NCBI GenBank assembly: GCA_021825465.1
Contig: JAKAGX010000004.1
Span: 1 to 28,357, forward strand
Direction of reading: 5' to 3'
DNA: 28,357 bases
Origin: a bacterium
Lineage (GTDB): Bacteria; Patescibacteriota; Minisyncoccia; UBA6257; GWB1-50-10
How positions within the stretch are numbered: the stretch's first letter is position 1; every line of letters begins with the position of its first letter. The position numbers were made by a program, and so were the translations under genes. Of the stretch, positions 6,488 through 13,825 are shown in pieces. The notes beneath the pieces were generated by a model. It was not told where the DNA came from. It made no database searches and saw nothing but the letters and a program-made list of their open reading frames with translations.

Positions 6488-8314
6488 ATGGTATTGAAAA
6501 AATATGTTTGGGGATTCGCCGTTTTCGCCGCTTTTGCGGTCGCGGTCTTCGGTTTGGGGCATGTAGCCCGGGCTGCTGCCGAAACGGTTCAGAGTTTCAA
6601 TTCGCAGATCGCGGTCGCGCATGATGGTACGCTTTCCGTTGCGGAAACGATCGTCTATGACTTCGGATCGGATCAGCGGCACGGCATTTTCCGTGATATC
6701 CCGCTTTCGTCGCCGAACGGCCCGGGATTGCAAGTCACGGTGACGGGCGTCGGGGATGGCGCGGGGGGAACATACCCGTACACGACATCCGTGTCGGGTA
6801 ATTCGCTCGAGGTGAAGATCGGCGATCCGAATACTTTGGTCAGCGGCGTCAAAACCTATGTCGTGGACTATGTCGTTAAAAACGCCGTCCGCGAGTTCAG
6901 CGATCACGACGAGGTGTACTGGAATGTGACGGGGAACGGCTGGAACGTTCCATTGAATGACGTAACGGCGTCGGTTGTTCTTCCGGAACAGATCGCCGGC
7001 CTCACGGCGACGTGCTACACGGGCGCCGCGGGAAGCACCGCGAAGGATTGTTCGTATGCTGAGTCGGGGAGTGCGATGACGTATGCGGCAACGCGCCCCT
7101 TGGGTGCCGGCGAGGGATTGTCCGTCGTCCTCGGCATCCCGTTCGGGTACCTTACGCTCCCGGCGACCGCTGCCGCTCCCACGGCCTCCGCTCCGGCGGG
7201 CCTCTCATCCTCCGGCGGCATCTCGTCGGTCATCCCGCTCATGTTCATCCTCTTCTTGATCCTTGCGGTGACCGCCTTTCGGATCATCGTTTTGAGGGGT
7301 CGCGGCAGTTCTTCGGGCATCAGTTTGCGGACGAGATCGCGCCCGATCGTTCCGCGGGAACTGAAGAAGATAGCTCTCGTTGCCGAATATGATCCGCCGG
7401 ACGGGCTTTTGCCGATCGAGGTCGGTACGATCGTCGACCGGAAGGTCGATATGGCCGATGTCTCGTCGGTCATCATGGACCTCGCGATCAAAGGGTATCT
7501 GAAGATCCGCTACACGGTTCGGCAGATGAAGCTGTGGCCGGACAAAAAGGATTTCGAGCTCGTGAAACTGAAAGATGGCTCGGATCTCCGGCATCCGGCG
7601 TATCAGATCGTTTTCAATATGCTCTTCACCGCCCGCGAGAGCGTTTCCTTGAGCGACCTCCAGTCTTCGGGTGCCGCTCTTTTTGAGACCCTGAAGAACA
7701 TCGGCAAAAAGACCGATGAAAATATTTACGAAGAGGGCTATTTCGACGCCGCATCCCGCGAGAAGACCAAAAAAGAAAGGGTCCTGTTCGGCCTCAGTGC
7801 GCTCGGCCTTCTCATTCTCTTCGTTGTCGGCATGGCCCTGGGGGGCGGATCCTCCTTCGTTATCATCATGGTTATGTTCGCCGTGGCGCTCCTTATCGGA
7901 GAGATCGGCAAACCGCCGGTGCCGAAGCTCACGCCGAAGGGCATGACGGCACTCCAGAAAATCCTCGGATTCCGCGAATTCCTCCGCTATACCGAGACGG
8001 ACCGCTTGAAGATGATGAATGCACCAAGCTTGAAGCCGGAGCAATTCGAGGAATGCCTGCCCTACGCGATGGTCTTGGGCGTCGAAAAAGAATGGGCGAA
8101 GAAATTCGAGGGGATCGCGGTCCCGGCACCCGCATGGTACGAGGATCCGACGATGACGGCGTTCAATAGTTCGCTCTTCATGGCGAACGTCATGCTGTTT
8201 AATAGTTCATTCAATCGGACGTTCAATATTGCATCTCAGCCGGCCTCGAGCGGTTTCGGCGCCAGTGGATTTTCTGGCGGCGGTTTCGGCGGGGGAGGCG
8301 GCGGCAGCTGGTAG
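6488..8314 (+). CDS. DUF2207 surface/membrane protein
   Basis: A 608-aa DUF2207 (YciQ-like) membrane protein. It has a signal sequence (about 5-30), an extracellular domain that begins FNSQIAVAHDGTLSVAETIVY and contains HGIFRDIPL, a transmembrane helix near 246-270, a cytoplasmic domain, a second hydrophobic pair near 437-478, and a glycine-rich C-terminus ending GGGFGGGGGGSW, which is typical of the family. The function of DUF2207 is unknown; it is common in CPR and Gram-positive genomes. The reading frame is open from 6437, but that ATG sits in a terminator repeat, so 6488 is preferred. The gene is bracketed by 52-bp direct repeats. Confidence 0.9.
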   Translation: MVLKKYVWGFAVFAAFAVAVFGLGHVARAAAETVQSFNSQIAVAHDGTLSVAETIVYDFGSDQRHGIFRDIPLSSPNGPGLQVTVTGVGDGAGGTYPYTTSVSGNSLEVKIGDPNTLVSGVKTYVVDYVVKNAVREFSDHDEVYWNVTGNGWNVPLNDVTASVVLPEQIAGLTATCYTGAAGSTAKDCSYAESGSAMTYAATRPLGAGEGLSVVLGIPFGYLTLPATAAAPTASAPAGLSSSGGISSVIPLMFILFLILAVTAFRIIVLRGRGSSSGISLRTRSRPIVPRELKKIALVAEYDPPDGLLPIEVGTIVDRKVDMADVSSVIMDLAIKGYLKIRYTVRQMKLWPDKKDFELVKLKDGSDLRHPAYQIVFNMLFTARESVSLSDLQSSGAALFETLKNIGKKTDENIYEEGYFDAASREKTKKERVLFGLSALGLLILFVVGMALGGGSSFVIIMVMFAVALLIGEIGKPPVPKLTPKGMTALQKILGFREFLRYTETDRLKMMNAPSLKPEQFEECLPYAMVLGVEKEWAKKFEGIAVPAPAWYEDPTMTAFNSSLFMANVMLFNSSFNRTFNIASQPASSGFGASGFSGGGFGGGGGGSW

Positions 8315-8325
8315 CAAACAATAAG

Positions 8326-8377
8326 AAGGAGGTGAAACAAACAGGGCATGTCTTTATGGCTGCCCTTTTTCCCTTTT
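8326..8377 (+). repeat. 52-bp direct repeat, copy 2 (contains a terminator)
   Basis: Identical to 6415-6466. Here it follows the DUF2207 stop and acts as its terminator. The short frame MSLWLPFFPF ends in TAG at 8378-8380. It opens the longest gene-free stretch of the window (8315-8789), which also holds a palindromic repeat, a promoter, a tiny ORF, a riboswitch and its terminator. Confidence 0.9.
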
Positions 8378-8413
8378 TAGCGGGTCCCCGCTGCGCAGTT
8401 CCAGAAACCCGAA

Positions 8414-8513
8414 GTTATCCCCAGATTTGGCCTTCCCCCGGAGGCCTTTAAAAATTAAAGGCCTCCGGGGGGCCTTCATTTTTTGAAGGAGAGCGGGGGG
8501 CGGAAATTTGTGG
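8414..8513 (+). repeat. Palindromic element, copy A (long form)
   Basis: The element runs from GTTATCCCCAGATTTGG to GGGGGGCGGAAATTTG. It contains a perfect 17-bp inverted repeat (8435-8451 / 8455-8471, three-base loop), then a second hairpin CCTTCA...TGAAGG (about 8473-8489). The same unit is present at 9774-9879 (long form) and, in the opposite orientation and shorter, at 13681-13745 and 18864-18925. Confidence 0.9.
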
Positions 8514-8519
8514 TAGAAT
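8511..8519 (+). promoter_or_regulatory. Extended -10 box of the metK leader
   Basis: TGG-TAGAAT sits at the downstream edge of palindromic copy A. The predicted start near 8526 would give metK a leader of about 264 bases, long enough to contain the riboswitch. Confidence 0.55.
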
Positions 8520-8544
8520 TTGGGGAATAGGCTCCATCTTCACG

Positions 8545-8592
8545 ATGCCGTTTTTCAAAAAGTGGTGGCTCGCGAAAAGAGAGAAAAGATGA
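8545..8592 (+). CDS. Possible 15-residue leader peptide
   Basis: ATG 8545 to TGA 8590-8592 encodes MPFFKKWWLAKREKR, which is basic and aromatic. It lies between the metK promoter box and the riboswitch, about 19 bases after the predicted transcript start, without a Shine-Dalgarno site. It could be a leader peptide, a tiny membrane-active peptide or chance. Confidence 0.25.
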   Translation: MPFFKKWWLAKREKR

Positions 8593-8617
8593 TAGTATAA
8601 AGATACAACCGAATAAG

Positions 8618-8717
8618 TTTATCGAGAGCGACGGGGAGAGTTCTGGCTCCAAGATCCGTCCGGCAACTCATCCGAAAGGAGCAAGTGCCACATCCAGCCC
8701 GCAAGGGGGAAGATAAA
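8618..8717 (+). promoter_or_regulatory. SAM-I (S-box) riboswitch
   Basis: P1 is TTTATC (8618-8623) with GATAAA (8712-8717). Inside are the conserved S-box elements in order: CGAGAGCGACGGGGAG, a GGCTCCAAGAT segment, CCGTCCGGCAAC, the P3 hairpin around a GAAA loop, AGTGCCACATCC, and P4 as CCC-GCAA-GGG. This is a close match to the S-box consensus (AGAG...GGC..GA...CCGGCAAC...GTGC.A.TCC...GATAA). A terminator follows and metK is next, so high SAM should switch metK off by early termination. Confidence 0.92.
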
Positions 8718-8733
8718 GGTCGAGCAATGAGCT

Positions 8734-8762
8734 CTTTCCCGCGGAAAGGGTTTTTTCTTTTT
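8734..8762 (+). terminator. Riboswitch-controlled terminator
   Basis: CTTTCC (8734-8739), loop CGC, GGAAAG (8743-8748), then GG and TTTTTTCTTTTT. It lies between the S-box and the metK start codon, as in classical off-switches. Confidence 0.85.
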
Positions 8763-8789
8763 CGGTTGCCATGAAAAAAAACGAAATCT

Positions 8790-9728
8790 ATGAACATCAA
8801 AACAGCCGAGTTCGTGTCGCCGAAGCATCCGGATAAGATGTGCGACGTTTTGGTCGACACGCTTCTCGATGAGTACATGAAGGGGGATCCGTCGAGCCGC
8901 GTCGCCCTGGAGGCGGTCGGCGGCCACGGACAGATCACGGTCTCCGGTGAGGTGACGAGCAGTGCGGATGTTGATATCGCGGGCGTCGTGAAAGATCTCG
9001 TCGGTCCAGGCTTCGAGGTTCGGACGTTCGTCGTCAAACAAAGCCAGTACATCGGCCAAGGCGTCGATGCGGGCGGTGCAGGGGACCAGGGGATCATGAT
9101 GGGGTACGCGACGCGGGAGACGAAGAATTACATGTCCCTCGAATACGAGCTCGCGCGCGACCTGTGCCGGAAGATATATGAGAAATACCCGTTCGACGGC
9201 AAAACACAGGTCACGGTCGAAGACGGCAGGGCGAAAACGGTCGTCGCGAGTTTTCAAAACACGAAGACGCCGGAACTCGATCACTTGGTTCGCGGACTTA
9301 TTCAAGCCGATGAGTATCTGATAAATCCGGCGGGGGAATGGCCGGTCGGCGGCTTCGATGCCGATTCGGGTCTTTCGGGGAGGAAGATCGTCATCGACAA
9401 CTACGGTCCGGAAGTCGGCGTGGGCGGCGGATCGTTTTCGGGGAAGGACTACACGAAGGTGGACCGGAGCGGCGCCTACATGGCGCGGCGGATCGCCGTG
9501 GACTATCTCGAAAAGTTCAATGCCGAAAAGGTTCGCGTGAAACTCGCGTATGCGATCGGAAAGAAGGATCCGGTGATGGCCGTGGCCGATGTCGACGGGA
9601 AAGAGATGGCGATCGCGGGATATGACCTCTCGCCGCGGGGGATCTACGAGTTCTTAGATCTCAAGGATGTCCGGTGGGCGGATACGGCGGCATGGGGCCA
9701 TTTCGGCCGCGATTTCCCCTGGCGTTAG
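8790..9728 (+). CDS. metK: S-adenosylmethionine synthetase
   Basis: MetK makes S-adenosylmethionine from ATP and methionine. Visible signatures are HPDKMCDVLVDTLLDEY (13-29), GAGDQGIMMGYAT (97-109, the family hexapeptide region) and GGGSFSGKDYTKVDRSGAYMAR (about 214-235, in two pieces the GGG(S/A)FSGKD and DRS.AY motifs). At 312 aa it is shorter than the usual 380-400, but this is an intact, colinear enzyme and short MetKs are known in CPR genomes. The ATG at 8790 has no Shine-Dalgarno site; an upstream ATG at 8771 is out of frame. Expression is controlled by the SAM-I riboswitch. The gene is a functional confirmation of that riboswitch assignment. Confidence 0.95.
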   Translation: MNIKTAEFVSPKHPDKMCDVLVDTLLDEYMKGDPSSRVALEAVGGHGQITVSGEVTSSADVDIAGVVKDLVGPGFEVRTFVVKQSQYIGQGVDAGGAGDQGIMMGYATRETKNYMSLEYELARDLCRKIYEKYPFDGKTQVTVEDGRAKTVVASFQNTKTPELDHLVRGLIQADEYLINPAGEWPVGGFDADSGLSGRKIVIDNYGPEVGVGGGSFSGKDYTKVDRSGAYMARRIAVDYLEKFNAEKVRVKLAYAIGKKDPVMAVADVDGKEMAIAGYDLSPRGIYEFLDLKDVRWADTAAWGHFGRDFPWR

Positions 9729-9735
9729 TCTTTTT

Positions 9736-9766
9736 GCCTCCGGGGCACCGTAGGCGCCCCGGAGGC
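9736..9766. repeat. GC-rich hairpin, short-family copy 2
   Basis: GCCTCCGGGGC (9736-9746) and GCCCCGGAGGC (9756-9766) form an 11-bp stem just after metK. A TTTTT precedes rather than follows the stem, so it is not a standard plus-strand terminator. It shares CCTCCGGGG.ACC with the hairpin at 2454. Confidence 0.8.
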
Positions 9767-9773
9767 CTCAGTT

Positions 9774-9879
9774 GATTATCCCCAGATTTGGCTTTTCCCC
9801 CGGGCCTTTAAAAATTAAAGGCCTCCCGGTCTCCTTGAATTTTTGAGGGAGAGCGGGGGGCGGAAATTTTGGGGATAAC
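9774..9879 (+). repeat. Palindromic element, copy B (long form)
   Basis: Same element as copy A, in the same orientation, between metK and radC. Its ends are inverted copies of each other: ATTATCCCCAGATTT at the left and AAATTTTGGGGATAAC at the right. The central CCTTTAAAAATTAAAGG palindrome and the GAGAGCGGGGGGCGG block are shared with copy A. Confidence 0.9.
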
Positions 9880-9907
9880 TCTTGAAGAGCGGCGGATTTT
9901 CTCTGTT

Positions 9908-9913
9908 TATAAT
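9908..9913 (+). promoter_or_regulatory. -10 box of radC
   Basis: TATAAT seven bases before ATG 9921. The predicted start falls on the start codon, so radC should be leaderless. Confidence 0.65.
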
Positions 9914-9920
9914 GAAGGTG

Positions 9921-10583
9921 ATGAAAATGAGAGACCTGCCGCGGGTTGAACGGCCGCGGGAGAAGCTCGAAAAATATGGCGCGGATCGACTTGCCGACGC
10001 AGAGCTCCTGGCGATTCTCCTCGGGACGGGAACGCGGGGTACGAATGTTATCGAATTATCGAAGAAAATTCTCCGGCAGTTTGGTGCCTCCGGGTTGCAG
10101 AATACATCCGTAAAAGATTTGGAGGAGGTCGCCGGTCTCGGTACGGCGAAAGCGTCGCAGATTGTTGCATCTCTGGAATTGAGCCGGCGGCTATTGAAGG
10201 GGAAAAAGACAACCCTCCTTTTATCGCCTGAAGATGTATGGAATGAACTTCGGGATATCCGTGGCGAAAAGAAGGAACACTTCGTTATATTTTATCTCGA
10301 CACCCGGAACCAGGAGATTAAGCGGGAGATAATCTCGGTTGGTACGCTGAATGCGAGCTTGGTTCATCCGCGCGAAGTTTTCGAACCAGCAGTCAAAAAT
10401 CTCGCGGCGCAAATCCTCATAGCCCACAACCACCCCTCCGATAATACCGATCCCTCGGAGGAGGACATCATCCTCACGAAACGTCTTGTAGAGGCGGGGA
10501 GGATCCTCGATATCGAAATCGTGGATCACGTTATCGTCTCGAAATCCAGCTTTTTGAGCTTTAAAGAGAAGAAACTTATTTAG
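9921..10583 (+). CDS. radC: RadC-family JAB1/MPN protein
   Basis: The 220-aa product begins MKMRDLPRVERPREKL, the usual RadC N-terminus, followed by a helix-hairpin-helix part (VAGLGTAKASQIVA) and the C-terminal JAB/MPN metal site: H-N-H-P-S-D with a downstream D (AHNHPSDNTDPSEEDI). The family was named for a repair phenotype later assigned elsewhere; its role is still unclear. The frame is open from TTG 9882, but the TATAAT at 9908-9913 makes ATG 9921 the likely leaderless start, and the family's N-terminus agrees. The usual HPSG is HPSD here. Confidence 0.93.
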   Translation: MKMRDLPRVERPREKLEKYGADRLADAELLAILLGTGTRGTNVIELSKKILRQFGASGLQNTSVKDLEEVAGLGTAKASQIVASLELSRRLLKGKKTTLLLSPEDVWNELRDIRGEKKEHFVIFYLDTRNQEIKREIISVGTLNASLVHPREVFEPAVKNLAAQILIAHNHPSDNTDPSEEDIILTKRLVEAGRILDIEIVDHVIVSKSSFLSFKEKKLI

Positions 10584-10664
10584 ATGCATGACTCCGTACG
10601 AAAAGGATTTTTGATAGTTAGATAGAATTGGCTATTTGGACAAGGAGATTTTTAGGAGAATAAA

Positions 10665-10704
10665 AAAGAACGTCCAAGCCATACTCTGACGTTCTTTGCT
10701 TTTT
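10665..10704 (+). terminator. Intrinsic terminator after radC
   Basis: AAAGAACGTC (10665-10674) and GACGTTCTTT (10688-10697) form a perfect 10-bp stem followed by GCTTTTT. The rest of the 249-base gap up to 10832 holds a small GCCCC-TTAT-GGGGC hairpin at 10705-10718 and the promoter box of the next gene; nothing else is seen. Confidence 0.85.
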
Positions 10705-10832
10705 GCCCCTTATGGGGCGAGGCCGAAGCCACTTGTATTGGCAATATAGCAACAATCATCTAAAAAAGGGGACCCCCCGCAGACCCAGGTTAGTAGAAAT
10801 TTGCAGGAAAAGAAGGTAGAATTGAGATTGTC

Positions 10833-11987
10833 ATGGATAAAAATGGCTACAAAGTGATCAATATGAATGCTGGGTTAATGGTGGATAACGATACAAAAAA
10901 GATATTGTCTACGCTATTTTCGAAATATGACAAGGAAGATATTCATCTTGTCTACGTTGGTGAATCAATAAATACTCATATCAAATCCCTAGACCTGGAT
11001 AGATTTTCTAGTGATGTTGATAGTTTACTTAAGGAAAATACAAACAAGAACGCCCATGTGGTGCTCAATAACATTATTAGTTCCATTAAATCCATCAAAA
11101 GTTATGGGATAAAAGGTGGTAAGAGAATTTACGTCGATTATGACAAAGAAAGAAAAGTAAAGAATAGAAAAGATAAAGAAAATAATCGGCGTGGAGTGGC
11201 AAGAATCTCTAGGTATAGCAACATCAACAATGAGTTGCCAAAAGAGTATGAGGATAAAATCATTTGTGGAGATAGTCTTGAATTAATGAAAAAACTCCCC
11301 GATAACTGCGTTGATCTAATTTTCACATCGCCGCCATACAATTTTGGAATGGAATATACATCAAATAAAGATGATCATAATTGGGATAGTTACTTTAAAC
11401 AATTATTCGATATTTTCGATGAGGGCATACGAGTGTTAAAATATGGCGGCCGTTTTGTTGTTAATATACAACCACTTTTTTCCGATTACATACCTAGTCA
11501 CCATATTGTGAGTAAATTTTTCTTGGATAGGGGTATGTTATGGAAAGGCGAAATCTTGTGGGAAAAAAATAATTATAACTGCAAATACACGTCGTGGGGT
11601 AGTTGGAAAAGTCCAAGTAGCCCATATTTAAAATATACATGGGAATTCGTTGAGGTTTTTGCGAAGGGTACACTAAAAAAAGAAGGCGTTAAAGAAAACG
11701 CTGATATCAGTGCTGATGAATTTAAGAAATGGGTTGTAGCTAAGTGGTCTATCGCTCCAGAAAGGAGAATGAAACAGTTTGATCATCCAGCAATGTTCCC
11801 AGAAGAATTGGCGTCAAGGGTGATGAAATTATTCAGCTTTAAAAATGATATTATTTTAGACCCATTCAACGGTGTTGGAACGACAACGAGTGTTGCAAAG
11901 AGACTAGAGCGTAGGTATCTTGGTATAGATATATCTAAAAAATATTGTGACAAGGCAATCAAGCGGTTAAAGGAAGTTCTACTTTAG
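10833..11987 (+). CDS. Beta-class DNA methyltransferase (probable N4-cytosine)
   Basis: The 384-aa protein is a restriction-modification methyltransferase. The catalytic motif TSPPYN (165-170) comes before the AdoMet motif DPFNGVGTT (343-351), the beta-class order; SPPY is typical of N4-cytosine enzymes, though N6-adenine specificity cannot be excluded. The target recognition part lies between them (about 180-330). Residues 1-135 form an unusual N-terminal extension of unknown role. TAGAAT at 10817-10822 lies ten bases before the ATG, so the leader is very short. The stop is directly followed by the ATG of the nuclease gene. Base composition is much AT-richer than metK/radC, a sign of transfer. 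Confidence 0.92.
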   Translation: MDKNGYKVINMNAGLMVDNDTKKILSTLFSKYDKEDIHLVYVGESINTHIKSLDLDRFSSDVDSLLKENTNKNAHVVLNNIISSIKSIKSYGIKGGKRIYVDYDKERKVKNRKDKENNRRGVARISRYSNINNELPKEYEDKIICGDSLELMKKLPDNCVDLIFTSPPYNFGMEYTSNKDDHNWDSYFKQLFDIFDEGIRVLKYGGRFVVNIQPLFSDYIPSHHIVSKFFLDRGMLWKGEILWEKNNYNCKYTSWGSWKSPSSPYLKYTWEFVEVFAKGTLKKEGVKENADISADEFKKWVVAKWSIAPERRMKQFDHPAMFPEELASRVMKLFSFKNDIILDPFNGVGTTTSVAKRLERRYLGIDISKKYCDKAIKRLKEVLL

Positions 11988-12713
11988 ATGAATAATAATA
12001 GAGATATACAAAGTAAAGAAGAAATTCTCAAAAAGTATAGCAAGCTCGTTAAGGGCATTGATAAAAAGGCTGTCTTTAGGGATACCGACTCGCATAGAGC
12101 CTATGGAGGCATCATAAGATCCAGTAAGGGGACGCTGGTTGAGGACATCGCTAAGGATTTGATTGTCATAGCTTGGAATAATTTGGAGGGAGACCCGAAT
12201 CGTTTATCTCTAGAGAAAAAATCTATAAGAGTTCCCATAAAGAGGGAGTATGTAGATCATATAAAAAATCCAGAGGTAAAAGAATATATACTCAAAAATA
12301 TAGATAGGTATTTTTACCCATTTAAGACTGATGTTCATGTTTGCATTGATGGCGACCTTGTTTTAGGAGTAGAATGCAAAGCTTATACGGAGAATGCAAT
12401 GTTGAAAAGGATTATGGTTGATTTCACGTTTTTAAAACAAACTTACCCGAAAGCAGACGCTGTTCTATTTCAACTCGAGAGCCAATTAGGCGGTGATTAT
12501 TCAGAAGTTGATAAGGATATCAAGTACGGAAGTCATACCACTCACACTATAATGTCTTATTTTGATGTGAATCTTGTTATTATCACTCTTCTTGAAGGGG
12601 AGAGATTAGTTGATAAACCAATACACAAAGAGGGTTTTTACAAGGAGCTTAAGGAATCCTCCGTTGATAAAGCAATAAGTACATTCGAGGGGTTGTTAAG
12701 GAAAAGACTGTAA
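11988..12713 (+). CDS. Type II restriction endonuclease, PD-(D/E)XK fold
   Basis: The 241-aa protein starts at the base after the methyltransferase stop, a standard restriction-modification arrangement. A PD-(D/E)XK-type nuclease centre is visible as TD115-VHVCIDGDLVLGV-E129-C-K131. Glu52 in the preceding helix (GTLVEDIAKDL) may be the additional conserved acid. Similarity to a named enzyme is not recognised, so the recognition site is unknown. AT-rich codon use matches the methyltransferase, so the pair was probably acquired together. Confidence 0.85.
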   Translation: MNNNRDIQSKEEILKKYSKLVKGIDKKAVFRDTDSHRAYGGIIRSSKGTLVEDIAKDLIVIAWNNLEGDPNRLSLEKKSIRVPIKREYVDHIKNPEVKEYILKNIDRYFYPFKTDVHVCIDGDLVLGVECKAYTENAMLKRIMVDFTFLKQTYPKADAVLFQLESQLGGDYSEVDKDIKYGSHTTHTIMSYFDVNLVIITLLEGERLVDKPIHKEGFYKELKESSVDKAISTFEGLLRKRL

Positions 12714-12780
12714 AGTGCTGGACTGCCTTTCGCTGATGAATTTACGTTTTTGAGGGGAGGGGATAAGATGAGTAACCGAC

Positions 12781-12802
12781 ATTGAATTCGAAATATCGAA
12801 AG
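12781..12802 (+). repeat. 22-bp repeat with inverted TTCGA arms, copy 1
   Basis: A 22-base stretch identical to 13772-13793. It contains TTCGA-AATA-TCGAA. It lies 25 bases before the -10 box of the gene at 12840, a suitable place for a regulator binding site. Confidence 0.7.
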
Positions 12803-12827
12803 GGTAAGAATGCAGAGGGGAAATTGA

Positions 12828-12833
12828 TATAAT
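12828..12833 (+). promoter_or_regulatory. -10 box of the gene at 12840
   Basis: TATAAT, six bases before ATG 12840; the predicted start is the A of the ATG. No Shine-Dalgarno site is correctly spaced. Confidence 0.65.
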
Positions 12834-12839
12834 GGAGTA

Positions 12840-13634
12840 ATGTTCAAGGAATTATTCCATTTTAAGAAGGAGGGGGAATCGGAAGAAGAAAAGCGGAGAG
12901 ATGGCGTTGAATGGCAGGAGGGATCGAAGTCGCATCTCAAAAAGGGGGTGCGACCGATCATGGCGTGCGTCGAGACACGTGAGCAACTTGAGAAGAATCC
13001 CAATGTGGAGACGGCGATGTTTTCGGATGACGAAACAGAGAAACAGAATATGAAGGAAGTCGATTACTACGGCAGGCCGGAGGATCTCAATAAGCAAAAT
13101 TTCAAAAACGCCGGCTACGAAAGCTACGTCATATCGACCATTGATGATTCGAACAAGTTTTCCAAGTCATTCAAGAACTGCACCGGCCTCGTGGTGTCCG
13201 GCGTCGATAAGGAAACGGGCAAGAATATATCGTTCATAAGCCACGAAGATCCTGGATACTTTCTGGATCAGAGGGAAAACAAGAACAGATTCGTTCACGA
13301 TCTCGAGCAGCAATTGCGGGAGTTCAAAGAAAGGAGCGACGAGGGGACGATCGATGCGGTCATCGTCGGTGGGAACTATTTTAAGTCGGGGGATTACCGG
13401 ATCGATTATCTGTCGTCGATAGAATTGTTGTCGGATGAGATCTCGAAGGTTTTAGGGTTCAAGCCGCTTGTTATGACGGGGCCGAAAACTGCGCATGGTT
13501 CGGATAGCATCTTTTTTGAGAACGACAACAAGCGGCTCTACATCGTGCGGCCGGAGGTGGGGGATAAAACGACCGAAAGCTACATGCCGAACGAATTAGA
13601 TAAACAGAAAAAGAAGTGGCCGATCCGGGACTGA
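12840..13634 (+). CDS. Unknown protein, possible CheD-like fold
   Basis: The 264-aa product has a charged N-terminus (1-75) and a compact alpha/beta part (about 90-245). In that part C114-TGLVVSGVD (114-123), SFISH135EDPG, a helix, IDAVIVGGNYF (171-181), LGFKPLVMTGPKT and RLYIVRPE follow one another. A Cys, then a His about 20 residues later, then a hydrophobic strand ending in GG.YF, recalls the CheD glutamine deamidase order, but the similarity is weak and I would not assign the activity. Codon use is intermediate between the GC-rich core and the AT-rich neighbours. It is preceded by a 22-bp repeat and a leaderless-type promoter. Confidence 0.8.
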   Translation: MFKELFHFKKEGESEEEKRRDGVEWQEGSKSHLKKGVRPIMACVETREQLEKNPNVETAMFSDDETEKQNMKEVDYYGRPEDLNKQNFKNAGYESYVISTIDDSNKFSKSFKNCTGLVVSGVDKETGKNISFISHEDPGYFLDQRENKNRFVHDLEQQLREFKERSDEGTIDAVIVGGNYFKSGDYRIDYLSSIELLSDEISKVLGFKPLVMTGPKTAHGSDSIFFENDNKRLYIVRPEVGDKTTESYMPNELDKQKKKWPIRD

Positions 13635-13680
13635 TTCCCCCGGCGGCTGTGCCCCCGAGCACAAACTTCCGCCTCCCCAA

Positions 13681-13745
13681 CTTCCGCCCCCCGCTCTCCT
13701 TCAAAAATTGAAGGCCTCCGGGGGGCGGCTAAATCTGTGGAAAAC
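13681..13745 (-). repeat. Palindromic element, copy C (short form, inverted)
   Basis: Opposite orientation to copies A and B and lacking their central 37-base palindrome. CCGCCCCCCG (13684-13693) pairs with CGGGGGGCGG (13719-13728), with CCTTCAA/TTGAAGG (13698-13714) nested inside. On the minus strand it begins GTTTTCCACAGATTT. Confidence 0.9.
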
Positions 13746-13771
13746 TTTTTTGGGAGGGGGAATCGGCCAGT

Positions 13772-13793
13772 ATTGAATTCGAAATATCGAAAG
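13772..13793 (+). repeat. 22-bp repeat with inverted TTCGA arms, copy 2
   Basis: Identical to 12781-12802. It directly adjoins a TAGAAT -10-like box (13796-13801) upstream of the small gene at 13826. Confidence 0.7.
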
Positions 13794-13825
13794 TATAGAA
13801 TAAAACTAATAACTGGAGGGGTAAC

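Noticed and set aside
8771..8836. Short ORF from ATG 8771 ahead of metK
   Set aside because: Out of frame with metK, no ribosome binding site, and it lies just after the riboswitch terminator.
8414..9879. DnaA boxes / replication origin in the TTATCCCCA and TTTTCCACA ends of the palindromic elements
   Set aside because: The words resemble DnaA boxes with one mismatch but occur once per dispersed element, without an AT-rich unwinding region or dnaA/dnaN neighbours.
10705..10718. GCCCC-TTAT-GGGGC hairpin as a second terminator
   Set aside because: Short stem with no U-tract after it; the stronger terminator is immediately upstream.
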